A program made the translations under genes and the position numbers. A stretch of 64,000 nucleotides of DNA from Pseudoxanthomonas sp. YR558 (GTDB lineage Bacteria > Pseudomonadota > Gammaproteobacteria > Xanthomonadales > Xanthomonadaceae), in contig NZ_FPCI01000001.1 of assembly GCF_900116385.1 (NCBI RefSeq), forward strand, positions 248,001 to 312,000, given 5' to 3'. Shown here in pieces: positions 18,135 to 26,861 of this stretch (position 1 is its first letter; every line of letters begins with the position of its first letter). The notes beneath the pieces were generated by a model, which saw nothing but the letters and a program-made list of their open reading frames with translations, did not search any database and had not been told where the DNA came from.

Positions 18135-18173
18135 TCGGCTACCTGTCGTTCGTTTCTCTGCAGTACCGTCCCC

Positions 18174-18200
18174 ACCGGCCCGGGTTCGCCCCGGGCCGGT
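18174..18200 (+). terminator. Perfect 11-bp hairpin between rpsA and ihfB, no T-run
   Basis: ACCGGCCCGGG and CCCGGGCCGGT pair fully around a TTCGC loop. There is no T-run after it, so it may act as a partial terminator or as an mRNA-stabilising/processing element that lowers ihfB output relative to rpsA. That role is inferred. Confidence 0.55.
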
Positions 18201-18229
18201 GCGGGTACATCCGCTCTGAACACTAGCCG

Positions 18230-18535
18230 ATGACCAAGTCCGAACTCATCGAAATCCTGAGCCGTCGCCAGCCCCACCTCAAGGCCGAGGACGTCGACCT
18301 TGCCGTGAAGTCCTTGCTGGAAATGATGGGCGGTGCCTTGTCCCAGGGCGACCGGATCGAGATCCGCGGTTTCGGCAGCTTTTCTCTGCACTATCGTCCG
18401 CCCCGCATGGGCCGCAATCCCAAGACCGGCGAATCCGTTGCATTGCCGGCAAAACATGTGCCCCACTTCAAGCCCGGCAAGGAGCTGCGCGAGCGCGTCA
18501 GCGACGTCACGCCGATTGAGGAAGCCGGCGAGTAA
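18230..18535 (+). CDS. ihfB: Integration host factor subunit beta
   Basis: The 101-aa DNA-bending protein forms a heterodimer with IhfA. The HU/IHF signature [23 protein letters not shown] (split here as [10 protein letters not shown] and [13 protein letters not shown]), with its DNA-intercalating beta-arm, is clear. Its place right after rpsA is the standard one for ihfB and separates it from ihfA and hupB. The length is slightly above the usual 94-99 because of an acidic C-terminal tail. Confidence 0.97.
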   Translation: MTKSELIEILSRRQPHLKAEDVDLAVKSLLEMMGGALSQGDRIEIRGFGSFSLHYRPPRMGRNPKTGESVALPAKHVPHFKPGKELRERVSDVTPIEEAGE

Positions 18536-18606
18536 GCCGCACTCGGGCGCGTGTCCTACCGCGCCGTCTCCGCTAAGCTAGGCGCCGTCCTGCACGGAGT
18601 CGCCTG

Positions 18607-18885
18607 ATGAATACCTTCCGCCTGGTCGTCGCGCTGTTGTTCCTGGCCTACGGACTCATCATCGGCGTACTCAATACCCAGCCGATCACCCTCAAGCTGG
18701 TCTTCAGCGAATTCCAGACCTCATCGGGCGTCGGGATCATGCTGTCACTCCTCCTGGGTGTCGTCATCGGCGGCCTGATCGTGGTCGCCACCGTGGTGTG
18801 GCCCCTTTACGCAAAGCTTCGCAAGGCGAACAGGGCCGCCGTGCCCGGCGTTGCGGTGCCGGCCTCCCCGGACAAGGGTGTTTGA
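18607..18885 (+). CDS. lapA: Lipopolysaccharide assembly protein A-like (DUF1049)
   Basis: The 92-aa inner-membrane protein has two hydrophobic helices (about 5-22 and 42-66), and the NTQPITLKLVF segment between them is typical of LapA/YciS. In E. coli LapA works with LapB in LPS quality control. A GGAG ribosome binding site lies about 9 nt upstream, and lapB begins 3 nt after the stop. Confidence 0.85.
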   Translation: MNTFRLVVALLFLAYGLIIGVLNTQPITLKLVFSEFQTSSGVGIMLSLLLGVVIGGLIVVATVVWPLYAKLRKANRAAVPGVAVPASPDKGV

Positions 18886-18888
18886 ACC

Positions 18889-20067
18889 ATGGCCTTCCTC
18901 ACCGAGTGGTTCTGGTTCTTCCTGTTTCTGCCGCTGGCCGCGCTAAGCGGCTGGATCATCGGCCGGCGCGGCGGACAGCGGCATGGCGACACTCAGGTCA
19001 GCCGTCTCTCGAGCACCTACTTCCGTGGCTTGAACTATCTGTTGAACGAGCAGCCGGACAAGGCGATCGAGCTGTTCCTGCATATCGCGGAGCTGGACAA
19101 GGAAACCTTCGAGACGCAGGTCGCGCTTGGTCACCTGTTCCGCCGTCGAGGCGAGGTGGACCGTGCGATCCGCCTGCATCAGGGACTGGTGCAGCGCCCG
19201 GATCTCAATGACCAGCAGAAGGTGCAAGCACTGCTTGCTTTGGGCGAGGACTACATGCGGTCCGGCCTGCTCGACCGGGCTGAAACGGTTTTCAGCGACT
19301 TGGCTCGTATCGACCAGCGCGCCCCGCAAGCGCTCAAGCACCTGATAGGCATCTACCAGGCCGAGCGCGATTGGGAAAAAGCCATCGATAACGCCAGGCG
19401 CTACGAAGAGGTCACCGGTGAGCCGATGGGCAAGCTCGTCGCTCAGTTCGAATGCGAACTCGCCGAAAGGCAGCGCACGGCGAACAGCGTCGACGCCGCC
19501 CGTACCGCGGTCGCGCGCGCCTATGAGGCCGACGCCGGCAGCGTACGTGCCGGCATCATCGAGGGGCGGATAGAGTCCGATGCGGGCAATGCCGAAGCGG
19601 CGATCCGTGCCTTCGAGCGGGCCGCCCGGCATGATCCCGACTACCTGCCGGAGGTATTACCTAGCCTCTTGGCGAGCTACGACCAGGTGGGCGACCTCTC
19701 GGGCGCTCGCGCGTTCCTCTCCGAGATGTGCGAGCACTACCGCGGGATCGCGCCGGTGCTCGCGTTGACGAAGCTGGTCGAGCGCCAAGACGGAGTCGCG
19801 GCGGCGCGGGCGTATCTCGCCCGTCAGCTCAAGGATCGTCCCTCCGTGCGCGGCGAGGCTGCGCTCATCGATCTGACCCTCGCCGAAGGCGCCGACCCCA
19901 CGGCGACTCTCAACGACCTCAAGCACATCACCGACCAATTGCTGGTACGCAACCCCAGCTACCGTTGCACGCGCTGTGGCTTCGGCGCGCGTACGCATCA
20001 CTGGCAATGCCCTAGCTGCAAGGAGTGGGGCACGATCAAGCCGCTGCTCAACTACGCGGTGGTCTGA
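18889..20067 (+). CDS. lapB: LPS assembly protein B (TPR and rubredoxin-like protein)
   Basis: This 392-aa protein (YciM) adapts LpxC to FtsH proteolysis and so limits LPS synthesis in E. coli. It has an N-terminal membrane anchor (about 5-24), a TPR array (about 45-330) and a C-terminal rubredoxin-like metal site with two C-x2-C pairs (YRCTRCGF and QCPSCKEW, about 364-383). Length and domain order match the family. It is tightly linked to lapA and its stop codon overlaps the next start (TGATG). Confidence 0.95.
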   Translation: MAFLTEWFWFFLFLPLAALSGWIIGRRGGQRHGDTQVSRLSSTYFRGLNYLLNEQPDKAIELFLHIAELDKETFETQVALGHLFRRRGEVDRAIRLHQGLVQRPDLNDQQKVQALLALGEDYMRSGLLDRAETVFSDLARIDQRAPQALKHLIGIYQAERDWEKAIDNARRYEEVTGEPMGKLVAQFECELAERQRTANSVDAARTAVARAYEADAGSVRAGIIEGRIESDAGNAEAAIRAFERAARHDPDYLPEVLPSLLASYDQVGDLSGARAFLSEMCEHYRGIAPVLALTKLVERQDGVAAARAYLARQLKDRPSVRGEAALIDLTLAEGADPTATLNDLKHITDQLLVRNPSYRCTRCGFGARTHHWQCPSCKEWGTIKPLLNYAVV

Positions 20068-21044
20068 TGCCGGCACTGCCTGCCTGGCTGCTGGTGCACT
20101 TCGCCGGCGCCGCTATGGGAACCTGGTGGGCACGGCGCTATGCCTTGAAGGGCAACCTGATGGATCACCCCGGCGAACGGCGAAGTCATGCCGCGCCTAC
20201 GCCTAGGGGAGGGGGCATCGCGATTGTCGCGATGGTGCTGCTGGCTGGCATCGCGGTCGGCGCGCAAAATGCCGAAGACCGCTGGCTGCTCTGGAGCTTT
20301 GTTCCCGGCCTGATGATCGTAGCCGGAATCGGCTGGTGGGATGACCACAGACCGCTGTCGCCTTGGCTACGTTTGGGCGTGCAGGCGATCGCCGCAACAC
20401 TGTTGGCGTCCGGGGTCTGGTCGGCTACGGATACCCTGTGCTATGCCATCTTTGCCTTCGTGGCTGCCATGGTGTTGGTTAACGTCTGGAATTTCATGGA
20501 TGGCATCAATGGCCTGGCCGCCAGCCAGGCGTCGCTGGCAGCGCTGGCGTACGCGGCGTTGATGCCCGCCAGTGGGGCCGTGACTTGGATCGCCTGGGCG
20601 TTGTTCGCTGCTTGTGCGGGGTTCCTGCCCTTCAACTTTCCGCGCGCACGCATCTTCATGGGCGACGTGGGCAGTGGCGCGCTGGGTTACACCCTCGCGA
20701 TGCTGGTGGCGATGTCGGTCGTCGCGGCACCCCTGGACTCCGTGCCGCTGACCTTCCTGCCACTCTGTGCGTTCCTTGTCGACGCCAGCTTCACGTTAGC
20801 GTGGCGCATGCTGCGCGGCGAGCGTTGGTGGACCCCACACGTCAGCCATCTGTACCAGTGGGCCGCGCGGCGATGGGGGCACAGTTGCGTAACCGTGATT
20901 TATTTGGTGTTCGGTAGCGTTAGCTTATTGTTAAGCTTCACCTTGCCGAATACGACCCGTGGAACAGGCGCGGCGGTCGTGGCAGGTAGCTACGCGGCGG
21001 CAGGTGCATTGTGGTTTTTATTGCGCAGGGGATGGCGCGACTAG
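20067..21044 (+). CDS. Undecaprenyl-phosphate sugar-1-phosphate transferase (WecA/WbpL family)
   Basis: The 325-aa polytopic membrane enzyme probably transfers an N-acetylhexosamine-1-phosphate to undecaprenyl phosphate, starting O-antigen or related glycan synthesis. Family motifs are the Mg/UDP-binding DHPGERRSHAAPTPRGGG, WWDDHRPLSP (Asp pair), NVWNFMDGINGLA and PRARIFMGDVGS. About ten hydrophobic segments are present. The late HVSHLYQ matches the loop that sets sugar specificity in WbpL-like members. The start overlaps lapB. The sugar donor is not determinable from the sequence. GC content here is slightly lower than in the neighbours. Confidence 0.88.
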   Translation: MPALPAWLLVHFAGAAMGTWWARRYALKGNLMDHPGERRSHAAPTPRGGGIAIVAMVLLAGIAVGAQNAEDRWLLWSFVPGLMIVAGIGWWDDHRPLSPWLRLGVQAIAATLLASGVWSATDTLCYAIFAFVAAMVLVNVWNFMDGINGLAASQASLAALAYAALMPASGAVTWIAWALFAACAGFLPFNFPRARIFMGDVGSGALGYTLAMLVAMSVVAAPLDSVPLTFLPLCAFLVDASFTLAWRMLRGERWWTPHVSHLYQWAARRWGHSCVTVIYLVFGSVSLLLSFTLPNTTRGTGAAVVAGSYAAAGALWFLLRRGWRD

Positions 21045-21062
21045 TATCTGGAGAAGGATCTG

Positions 21063-22976
21063 ATGGAATCCTGGCGGGACCGAGTAAGCAGTTGGATACC
21101 CCGCGCCTTGGTGGCAGCCCACGATCTCGTGATGGTCTGGGTCTGCTGGCAGGTCCTTCACCGTTTGCGTTATGCGATGCTGGCCCATGGGCCAGAGTTC
21201 CCGCTGTGGTCCAACGAGATCGCCATCGTATTGGTGGCGCAGGGCGTGGTGTTCTGGTGGATGGGCCTGTACCGCGGCCTCTGGCGGTTTGCGAGTCTGC
21301 CCGACCTCTGGAACATCGTTAAGGCCTGCGCGCTGGGTTTTCTCGGCGTCGTGTTGGGCCTGTTCTTCTACAATCGATTCGGGTCCACGCCGCGTGCCGT
21401 ACTCGGGTTCTATCCCTTTGCCATGGTCGTCTTCCTTGGCTTCCCTCGATTGGGCTATCGCGCTTGGAAAGATGTCCAGGTGCAGAGGACGAACGAGAGC
21501 GCATCTCGTGTACTGATCATGGGCGCGGGGCGTGCGGGTGAGGCGCTGGTGCGCGAACTGCGCCGAACCGGTGTCTACCATCCGGTGGCCTTCCTCGATG
21601 ACGCCCCGCGACTGCACGGATCCAAGCTTCAGGGCGTCCCCGTCCTGGGGGGACTGGAAGATGCCGCCGCCGTCGCACGCGAAACCGCCGCCCGCATGCT
21701 GGTGATCGCGATGCCCTCGCTGGACGCCCCTGCCATGCAGCGTGTGGTCGCGATCTGCGAGAGTACAGGGCTGCCGTTCCGCATGGTGCCGCGCCTGGTA
21801 AACGTACTCGAAGGCCAGTCGATGCCGGGCGACCTCAAGGAAGTCGCGATCGAGGACCTGCTGGGCCGCAAGTCGGTGACCCCGGACTGGAAGCTCATCC
21901 GTGGCTGGTTGGGGGGGCGCACGGTCATGGTCACCGGTGCCGGCGGCTCGATCGGCTCGGAACTGTGCCGGCAGTGCGCGCGCCATGGCGCGCAGCGCAT
22001 CGCCCTGGTCGAGATCGACGAACTCGCCCTGATCACGATCCAGGGGGACCTGCGTCGAGCCTTCCCGGATCTTGAGGTGCTGCCCGTCCTGGGCAACTGT
22101 GGCGACCCCGCGGTGATCGCGCACGCAATGCGTATCGCCGAACCCGATGCGGTCTTCCACGCCGCGGCATACAAGCAGGTGCCCCTGCTGGAAGGCCATC
22201 TGCGAGAGGCGGTCGGCAACAATGTACTGACCACCGAGACGGTAGCGCGCGCCTGCCGTGAGGCGGGCGTGGCAACCTTCGTGCTGATTTCGACGGACAA
22301 GGCGGTGGATCCGGTCAACGTGCTGGGGGCGACCAAGCGTCTGGCTGAAATGGCGTGCCAGGCCCTGGACGATGCGAGGTCCAGCACTCGCTATGTGACC
22401 GTCCGGTTCGGCAACGTACTGGATTCGGCGGGCAGCGTTGTACCGCTTTTCCGCGACCAGATCCGCAAGGGCGGGCCGGTCACCGTGACCGATCCCGAGG
22501 TGACCCGTTACTTCATGACCATTCCCGAGGCCTGCCAGCTGATCCTGCAGGCGGCATCGGGCGCGGCCCACGCCTCGATCTACACGCTCGACATGGGCGA
22601 TCCGGTACCGATCCGCTTGCTGGCCGAGCAGATGATCCGTCTTGCCGGCAAACAGCCCGGACGCGACATCGCCATCGTCTACACGGGGCTGCGTCCGGGC
22701 GAGAAGTTGCACGAGACGCTCTTCCATGCCGACGAGCGCTACCAGCCGACCTCGCATTCCAAGATCATGAAGGCCTTTGCGCGCGACGTTTCGCCGGAGT
22801 TCATCGAACTGGCGCTTCAGCGCCTTCGTGCCGCCCACGCGCGCTACGACACCACCGAGCTGGGGGAGGTGCTGCGTGTCGCGGTCCCCGAGTTCACGCC
22901 CTTGTCAAATGATCATGACGAGACTTCCGCTAACATCGTGGTCTTCCCAGGCCGTGATGCTCGCAGGACTCGATGA
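21063..22976 (+). CDS. Membrane-anchored nucleotide-sugar dehydratase/epimerase (WbpM/CapD family)
   Basis: The 637-aa protein has four hydrophobic segments in residues 1-130, a first Rossmann-like region ([13 protein letters not shown], about 150) and a catalytic SDR domain starting at [14 protein letters not shown] (about 290). The catalytic [16 protein letters not shown] segment fits WbpM-like UDP-GlcNAc 4,6-dehydratases, which make precursors for rare N-acetyl sugars. A GGAGAAGG ribosome binding site precedes the ATG. The stop overlaps galU (ATGA). In Pseudomonas, WbpM homologues sit next to WbpL at the edge of the O-antigen locus, as here. Confidence 0.92.
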   Translation: MESWRDRVSSWIPRALVAAHDLVMVWVCWQVLHRLRYAMLAHGPEFPLWSNEIAIVLVAQGVVFWWMGLYRGLWRFASLPDLWNIVKACALGFLGVVLGLFFYNRFGSTPRAVLGFYPFAMVVFLGFPRLGYRAWKDVQVQRTNESASRVLIMGAGRAGEALVRELRRTGVYHPVAFLDDAPRLHGSKLQGVPVLGGLEDAAAVARETAARMLVIAMPSLDAPAMQRVVAICESTGLPFRMVPRLVNVLEGQSMPGDLKEVAIEDLLGRKSVTPDWKLIRGWLGGRTVMVTGAGGSIGSELCRQCARHGAQRIALVEIDELALITIQGDLRRAFPDLEVLPVLGNCGDPAVIAHAMRIAEPDAVFHAAAYKQVPLLEGHLREAVGNNVLTTETVARACREAGVATFVLISTDKAVDPVNVLGATKRLAEMACQALDDARSSTRYVTVRFGNVLDSAGSVVPLFRDQIRKGGPVTVTDPEVTRYFMTIPEACQLILQAASGAAHASIYTLDMGDPVPIRLLAEQMIRLAGKQPGRDIAIVYTGLRPGEKLHETLFHADERYQPTSHSKIMKAFARDVSPEFIELALQRLRAAHARYDTTELGEVLRVAVPEFTPLSNDHDETSANIVVFPGRDARRTR

Positions 22977-23875
22977 CTTCCACCCGTATCCGCAAGGCCG
23001 TATTCCCCGTCGCGGGGCTTGGTACCCGCTTCCTACCCGCCACCAAGACCGTCCCCAAGGAAATGTTGCCGATCATCGATCGGCCGCTGATCCAGTATGC
23101 CGTCGATGAAGCGATCGAGGCCGGGTGCGACACGCTGATCTTCGTCACCAACCGCTACAAGCATGCGGTGGCCGATTATTTCGACAAGGCATACGAGCTC
23201 GAACAGAAGCTGGAGCGGGCAGGGAAGAGCGAGCAGCTCGACCTGGTGCGCAACGTGCTGCCGTCGCATGTGCGCGCTGTGTTCGTGACACAAGCCGAGG
23301 CGCTGGGCTTGGGGCACGCGGTGCTTTGCGCTAAACCCATCGTCGGGAACGAACCCTTCGCGGTACTGCTCCCCGACGATCTGATATGGAACCGGGGACC
23401 CGGCGCCTTGAAGCAGATGGCGGATGCCGCTGAACGGTCAGGCGCCAGCGTCATTGCGGTGCAGGACGTCGCTCCGGAACAGACCGGCAGCTATGGCATC
23501 GTTGCCACCGAATCCTTCAACGGACGCGAGGGCAGGATCGGTGCGATCGTCGAGAAGCCGAAGCCGGAAGACGCTCCTAGTACGCTCGCTGTGGTCGGTC
23601 GTTACGTCCTGGACGGTCGCATCTTCGAACTGCTGGAGAACACGACTCCGGGCGCAGGTGGCGAGATCCAGCTGACCGATGGCATCGCGCAGCTGCTGCA
23701 AGAGAAGCCCGTGCATGCCTACCGTTTCCAGGGCACCCGCTTCGACTGCGGAACACATATCGGGTTGATCGAAGCGACGATCCGTTATGCGCTTGACCAT
23801 GAAAAGCTCAGCGACGCGGCGCGCGACACCATGCAGAACGCGTTGAGCGAACTTGGCGTACGGGACCTGCAGTAA
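22973..23875 (+). CDS. galU: UTP-glucose-1-phosphate uridylyltransferase
   Basis: This 300-aa enzyme makes UDP-glucose for LPS core, exopolysaccharide and glucan synthesis. The nucleotidyltransferase signature [20 protein letters not shown] (residues 15-34), the LLPDDLI metal site and the [10 protein letters not shown] substrate motif are present. Length matches bacterial GalU. It is translationally coupled to the dehydratase gene by an ATGA overlap. Confidence 0.96.
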   Translation: MTSTRIRKAVFPVAGLGTRFLPATKTVPKEMLPIIDRPLIQYAVDEAIEAGCDTLIFVTNRYKHAVADYFDKAYELEQKLERAGKSEQLDLVRNVLPSHVRAVFVTQAEALGLGHAVLCAKPIVGNEPFAVLLPDDLIWNRGPGALKQMADAAERSGASVIAVQDVAPEQTGSYGIVATESFNGREGRIGAIVEKPKPEDAPSTLAVVGRYVLDGRIFELLENTTPGAGGEIQLTDGIAQLLQEKPVHAYRFQGTRFDCGTHIGLIEATIRYALDHEKLSDAARDTMQNALSELGVRDLQ

Positions 23876-23911
23876 ACCTTGAGCGGGGCGCCTCTGCAGG
23901 CCAGGGGGCTG

Positions 23912-23917
23912 CATAAT
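23912..23917 (+). promoter_or_regulatory. Candidate -10 element placing the start at or near the ATG
   Basis: CATAAT ends 8 nt before the ATG of the FAD oxidoreductase. If used, transcription would begin at or within 2 nt of the start codon, giving a leaderless mRNA. No good -35 is seen at normal spacing. Confidence 0.35.
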
Positions 23918-23925
23918 CGCTCGCG

Positions 23926-25224
23926 ATGTCAGAACCTGCCTCCAGCTACTACCTGGCGACGGCCACGCCGTCCGCCCCGCACGCGACCCTCCAAGGGCGT
24001 CACGACGCCCGTGTGTGCGTCATCGGGGGCGGTTTCGCTGGTTTGAACACGGCGCTTGGACTCGCGGAACGCGGGGTGCGCGATGTCGTCGTCCTCGAAG
24101 CACGGACGCCCGGTTTCGGCGCTTCCGGGCGCAACGGGGGGTTCGTTTTTGGCGGCTTTTCCCGGGGTGAAGATGCGTTGCTGCGCGAACTCGGGCCGGC
24201 CCGCGCCAAGGCGCTCTATGGCGGCACGATCCAGGCGGTCGAACTGATCCGGGAACGGATCGCGCGATACGCGATCGATTGCGAGCACACCGAGCAGGGT
24301 GTCATCTGGGCGAACTGGTTCAAGGATGACGCGGTGCTGCGCGATCGCCAGGCACTGCTTACCGAGCACTACGACACTCATTGGACCTGGTGGCCGCGCG
24401 ATCGGCTTCGCTCGCAGGTCGACTCCCATCGCTACCACGACGCATTGTTCGAGCCCCAGGGCTTCCACTTTCACCCGCTGAATTATGCGCGGGGTCTTGT
24501 GCGCGCCGCGACGGCGGTGGGCGTGGCGGTGCATGCCGACTCGCCGGCGCTCTCGGTCAATCGCGTTGGTGGCGCGTGGCGCGTCCGCACGCCGGAAGGC
24601 GAAGTCGAGGCGGCGCATGTTGTCTTGGCCTGCGGCGGGTATCTCGCCGGCCTTCGTGCGCGCGTGGATGCGGCGGTGTTGCCCATCGCCACGTATGTAA
24701 TGGTGACCGCGCCACTGGGTGATCGATTGCAGGAGATCTTGCGGACCGGCGCTGCCATTTACGACACGCGTTTCGCCTTCGACTACTACCGGCCCCTGCC
24801 CGACACCCGCATCCTGTGGGGTGGGCGGATTTCCGTGCTCGATCGCTCGCCGATCGAGGTGCGGCGCCTGCTCTACCGCGACATGCTCAAGGTGTTTCCG
24901 CAACTGGACGGGATCGGCATCGACTACGCGTGGTCGGGGTTGATGAGCTATGCGCGTCACCAGATGCCACAGATCGGCCAGATCGAACCCGGATTGTGGT
25001 TGGCGCAGGCGTTCGGCGGACATGGCGTGGCGCCCACCACGTTTGCAGGTGAGGTTCTGGCAGCCGCCATTGCACACGACGATCCGCGGTGGCGTGAGTT
25101 CACCGACTACGGATTGGTCTCGGCGTTGAAGCCGGCAGGATTGCTGGGTGCGCAGTTGAGCTATTGGTGGGCCGAATCGAAAGATGCTTGGAAAGACTGG
25201 CGTGAACGGGCGAGGGGCGTATGA
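23926..25224 (+). CDS. FAD-dependent oxidoreductase (DAO/PuuB-like)
   Basis: The 432-aa flavoenzyme has an FAD dinucleotide-binding motif at residues 31-39 (CVIGGGFAG), the [12 protein letters not shown] segment of the amine/amino-acid oxidase family, and a late [12 protein letters not shown] flavin motif. It resembles gamma-glutamylputrescine oxidase and related oxidases of small amines or amino acids. The substrate is not established. Its last codons overlap the downstream gene (ATGA). Confidence 0.85.
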   Translation: MSEPASSYYLATATPSAPHATLQGRHDARVCVIGGGFAGLNTALGLAERGVRDVVVLEARTPGFGASGRNGGFVFGGFSRGEDALLRELGPARAKALYGGTIQAVELIRERIARYAIDCEHTEQGVIWANWFKDDAVLRDRQALLTEHYDTHWTWWPRDRLRSQVDSHRYHDALFEPQGFHFHPLNYARGLVRAATAVGVAVHADSPALSVNRVGGAWRVRTPEGEVEAAHVVLACGGYLAGLRARVDAAVLPIATYVMVTAPLGDRLQEILRTGAAIYDTRFAFDYYRPLPDTRILWGGRISVLDRSPIEVRRLLYRDMLKVFPQLDGIGIDYAWSGLMSYARHQMPQIGQIEPGLWLAQAFGGHGVAPTTFAGEVLAAAIAHDDPRWREFTDYGLVSALKPAGLLGAQLSYWWAESKDAWKDWRERARGV

Positions 25225-25565
25225 GCGTGCAGGACGAATCGATCAGCTGGGCGGATTTCGAGAAAGTGCATCTCTGCGCTGGCACTGTTGTGCGTGTGGA
25301 GCCTTTTCCAGAGGCGCGCAAGCCGGCATGGAAGGTCTGGGTGGACTTCGGGCCGCATGGCATCAAGAAGACCAGCGCGCAGATCCATGCGCTCTACGGC
25401 GTGGATGATCTCGTGGGCAGGCAGATCGTGGGCGTCGTCAATTTTCCGCCCAAGCAGGTCGGGCCGTTTCTGTCAGAGTTCCTGCTCACGGGTTTCCCCA
25501 CCGATGCGGGCGTCGTCGTGACGGCGATCGAGCGGCCCGTCCCCAACGGCGCGCGCCTGGCCTGA
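25221..25565 (+). CDS. CsaA-like tRNA-binding domain protein
   Basis: This 114-aa protein is a stand-alone OB-fold tRNA-binding domain (Trbp111/CsaA/YgjH type). Recognisable pieces are the [24 protein letters not shown] start (here [20 protein letters not shown]), KKTSAQI and [17 protein letters not shown]. CsaA has been linked to protein export in Bacillus, and the tRNA-binding role is general for the fold. It is coupled to the oxidoreductase by an ATGA overlap. Confidence 0.88.
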   Translation: MSVQDESISWADFEKVHLCAGTVVRVEPFPEARKPAWKVWVDFGPHGIKKTSAQIHALYGVDDLVGRQIVGVVNFPPKQVGPFLSEFLLTGFPTDAGVVVTAIERPVPNGARLA

Positions 25566-25580
25566 GTTCCAGTTCGCGAA

Positions 25581-25614
25581 AACGAACATGGCGCCTCGCG
25601 GCGCCATGTCGTTT
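25581..25614. terminator. Hairpin between convergent genes, possible bidirectional terminator
   Basis: ACATGGCGCC and GGCGCCATGT pair perfectly around TCGC, and flanking AAACG/CGTTT extends the stem with one bulge. It lies between the convergent tRNA-binding gene and the thiolase gene. The T-runs on both strands are short. Confidence 0.6.
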
Positions 25615-25629
25615 GCAGCGCTGTGCTGC

Positions 25630-26835
25630 TCAGAGCGATTCGAAGATGCCCGCCGCACCCATGCCGGTGCCGATGCACATGGTCACCATGCCGTACTTCT
25701 TCTGGTGGCGACGCATGCCGTGCACGAGGGTGGCGGTGCGGATGGCGCCGGTCGCACCCAGCGGGTGACCCAGCGCGATGGCACCGCCCAGCGGGTTTAT
25801 CTTCGATGCGTCCAGTTCGCTGTCACGGATCACCGCCAGCGCCTGCGCGGCAAAGGCTTCGTTAAGCTCGATCCAGTCCAACTGGTCCTTGGTCAGGCCG
25901 GCCTGCTTCAACGCCTTCGGGATCGCGGCGATGGGGCCGATGCCCATCACTTCCGGGCGCACGCCGGCGACCGAGAAACTGACGAAGCGTGCCAGCGGGG
26001 TCAGACCGTAATCCTTGATCGCCTGCTCCGAGGCCAACAGCACGCCGGCTGCGCCGTCGCTCATCTGCGACGAGGTGCCCGCGGTCACGGTGCCGCCGAA
26101 TTGCGGATTGCGGAACACGGTACGCAGCTTGGCCAGGCCCTCCAGCGACGTATCGGCGCGAGGGCCCTCGTCCTGCTCGACCAGCAGCTTCTTCAGGCGA
26201 ACCGTATTGCCGGCGAGGTCGGGCTGGCGCGAGATCACTTCATAGGCACTGATCTCGTCTCGGAATTCGCCCGCTGCCTGCGCCGCCAGGGCCTTCTGAT
26301 GCGAAGCGACGGCAAACGCGTCCTGATCTTCGCGCGAGATCTTCCATTCTTCGGCGACTTTCTCGGCCGTGATGCCCATGCCGTAGGCGATGGCGACATG
26401 GTCGTTGTCGAACACGCTGGGGGCCATGGCGATCTTGTTGCCCATCATAGGCACCATGCTCATGCTCTCGGTGCCACCGGCGAGCATCAGGTCGGCATTG
26501 CCGAGCCGGATCTGGTCCGCCGCCATCGCCACGGCCTGCAAGCCGGACGAGCAGAAGCGGTTGATGGTCTGCGCGGCGATCGTGTTCGGCAAGCCGGCCA
26601 GCAACAGGCCGATGCGCGCCACGTTCATGCCTTGCTCGGCTTCCGGCATCGCGCAGCCGATGATGGCGTCGTCGATGCGGTTGATGTCGATGCCCGGCGC
26701 CTGCGCCACGACCGACTTCAGCACGTGCGCCAGCATGTCGTCCGGTCGAGTGTTGCGGAACACGCCTTTGGGCGCCTTGCCGACCGGCGTGCGGGTGGCG
26801 GCGACGATATAGGCTTCTTGTACTTGCTTGCTCAT
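25630..26835 (-). CDS. Acetyl-CoA acyltransferase (thiolase), beta-oxidation type
   Basis: This 401-aa enzyme performs the thiolytic cleavage step of beta-oxidation. The nucleophilic Cys is C95 (INRFCSSGLQ). The C-terminal catalytic His (GHPLGATGA) and second Cys (MCIGTGMGAAG) are present. The sequence fits FadA/FadI-like degradative thiolases better than biosynthetic ones. It is the last gene of the TetR-FadN-thiolase operon, 26 nt after the fused enzyme. Confidence 0.94.
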   Translation of the reverse strand: MSKQVQEAYIVAATRTPVGKAPKGVFRNTRPDDMLAHVLKSVVAQAPGIDINRIDDAIIGCAMPEAEQGMNVARIGLLLAGLPNTIAAQTINRFCSSGLQAVAMAADQIRLGNADLMLAGGTESMSMVPMMGNKIAMAPSVFDNDHVAIAYGMGITAEKVAEEWKISREDQDAFAVASHQKALAAQAAGEFRDEISAYEVISRQPDLAGNTVRLKKLLVEQDEGPRADTSLEGLAKLRTVFRNPQFGGTVTAGTSSQMSDGAAGVLLASEQAIKDYGLTPLARFVSFSVAGVRPEVMGIGPIAAIPKALKQAGLTKDQLDWIELNEAFAAQALAVIRDSELDASKINPLGGAIALGHPLGATGAIRTATLVHGMRRHQKKYGMVTMCIGTGMGAAGIFESL

Positions 26836-26861
26836 GTCTCGGTGTCCTGTGTCGTCGTCGG

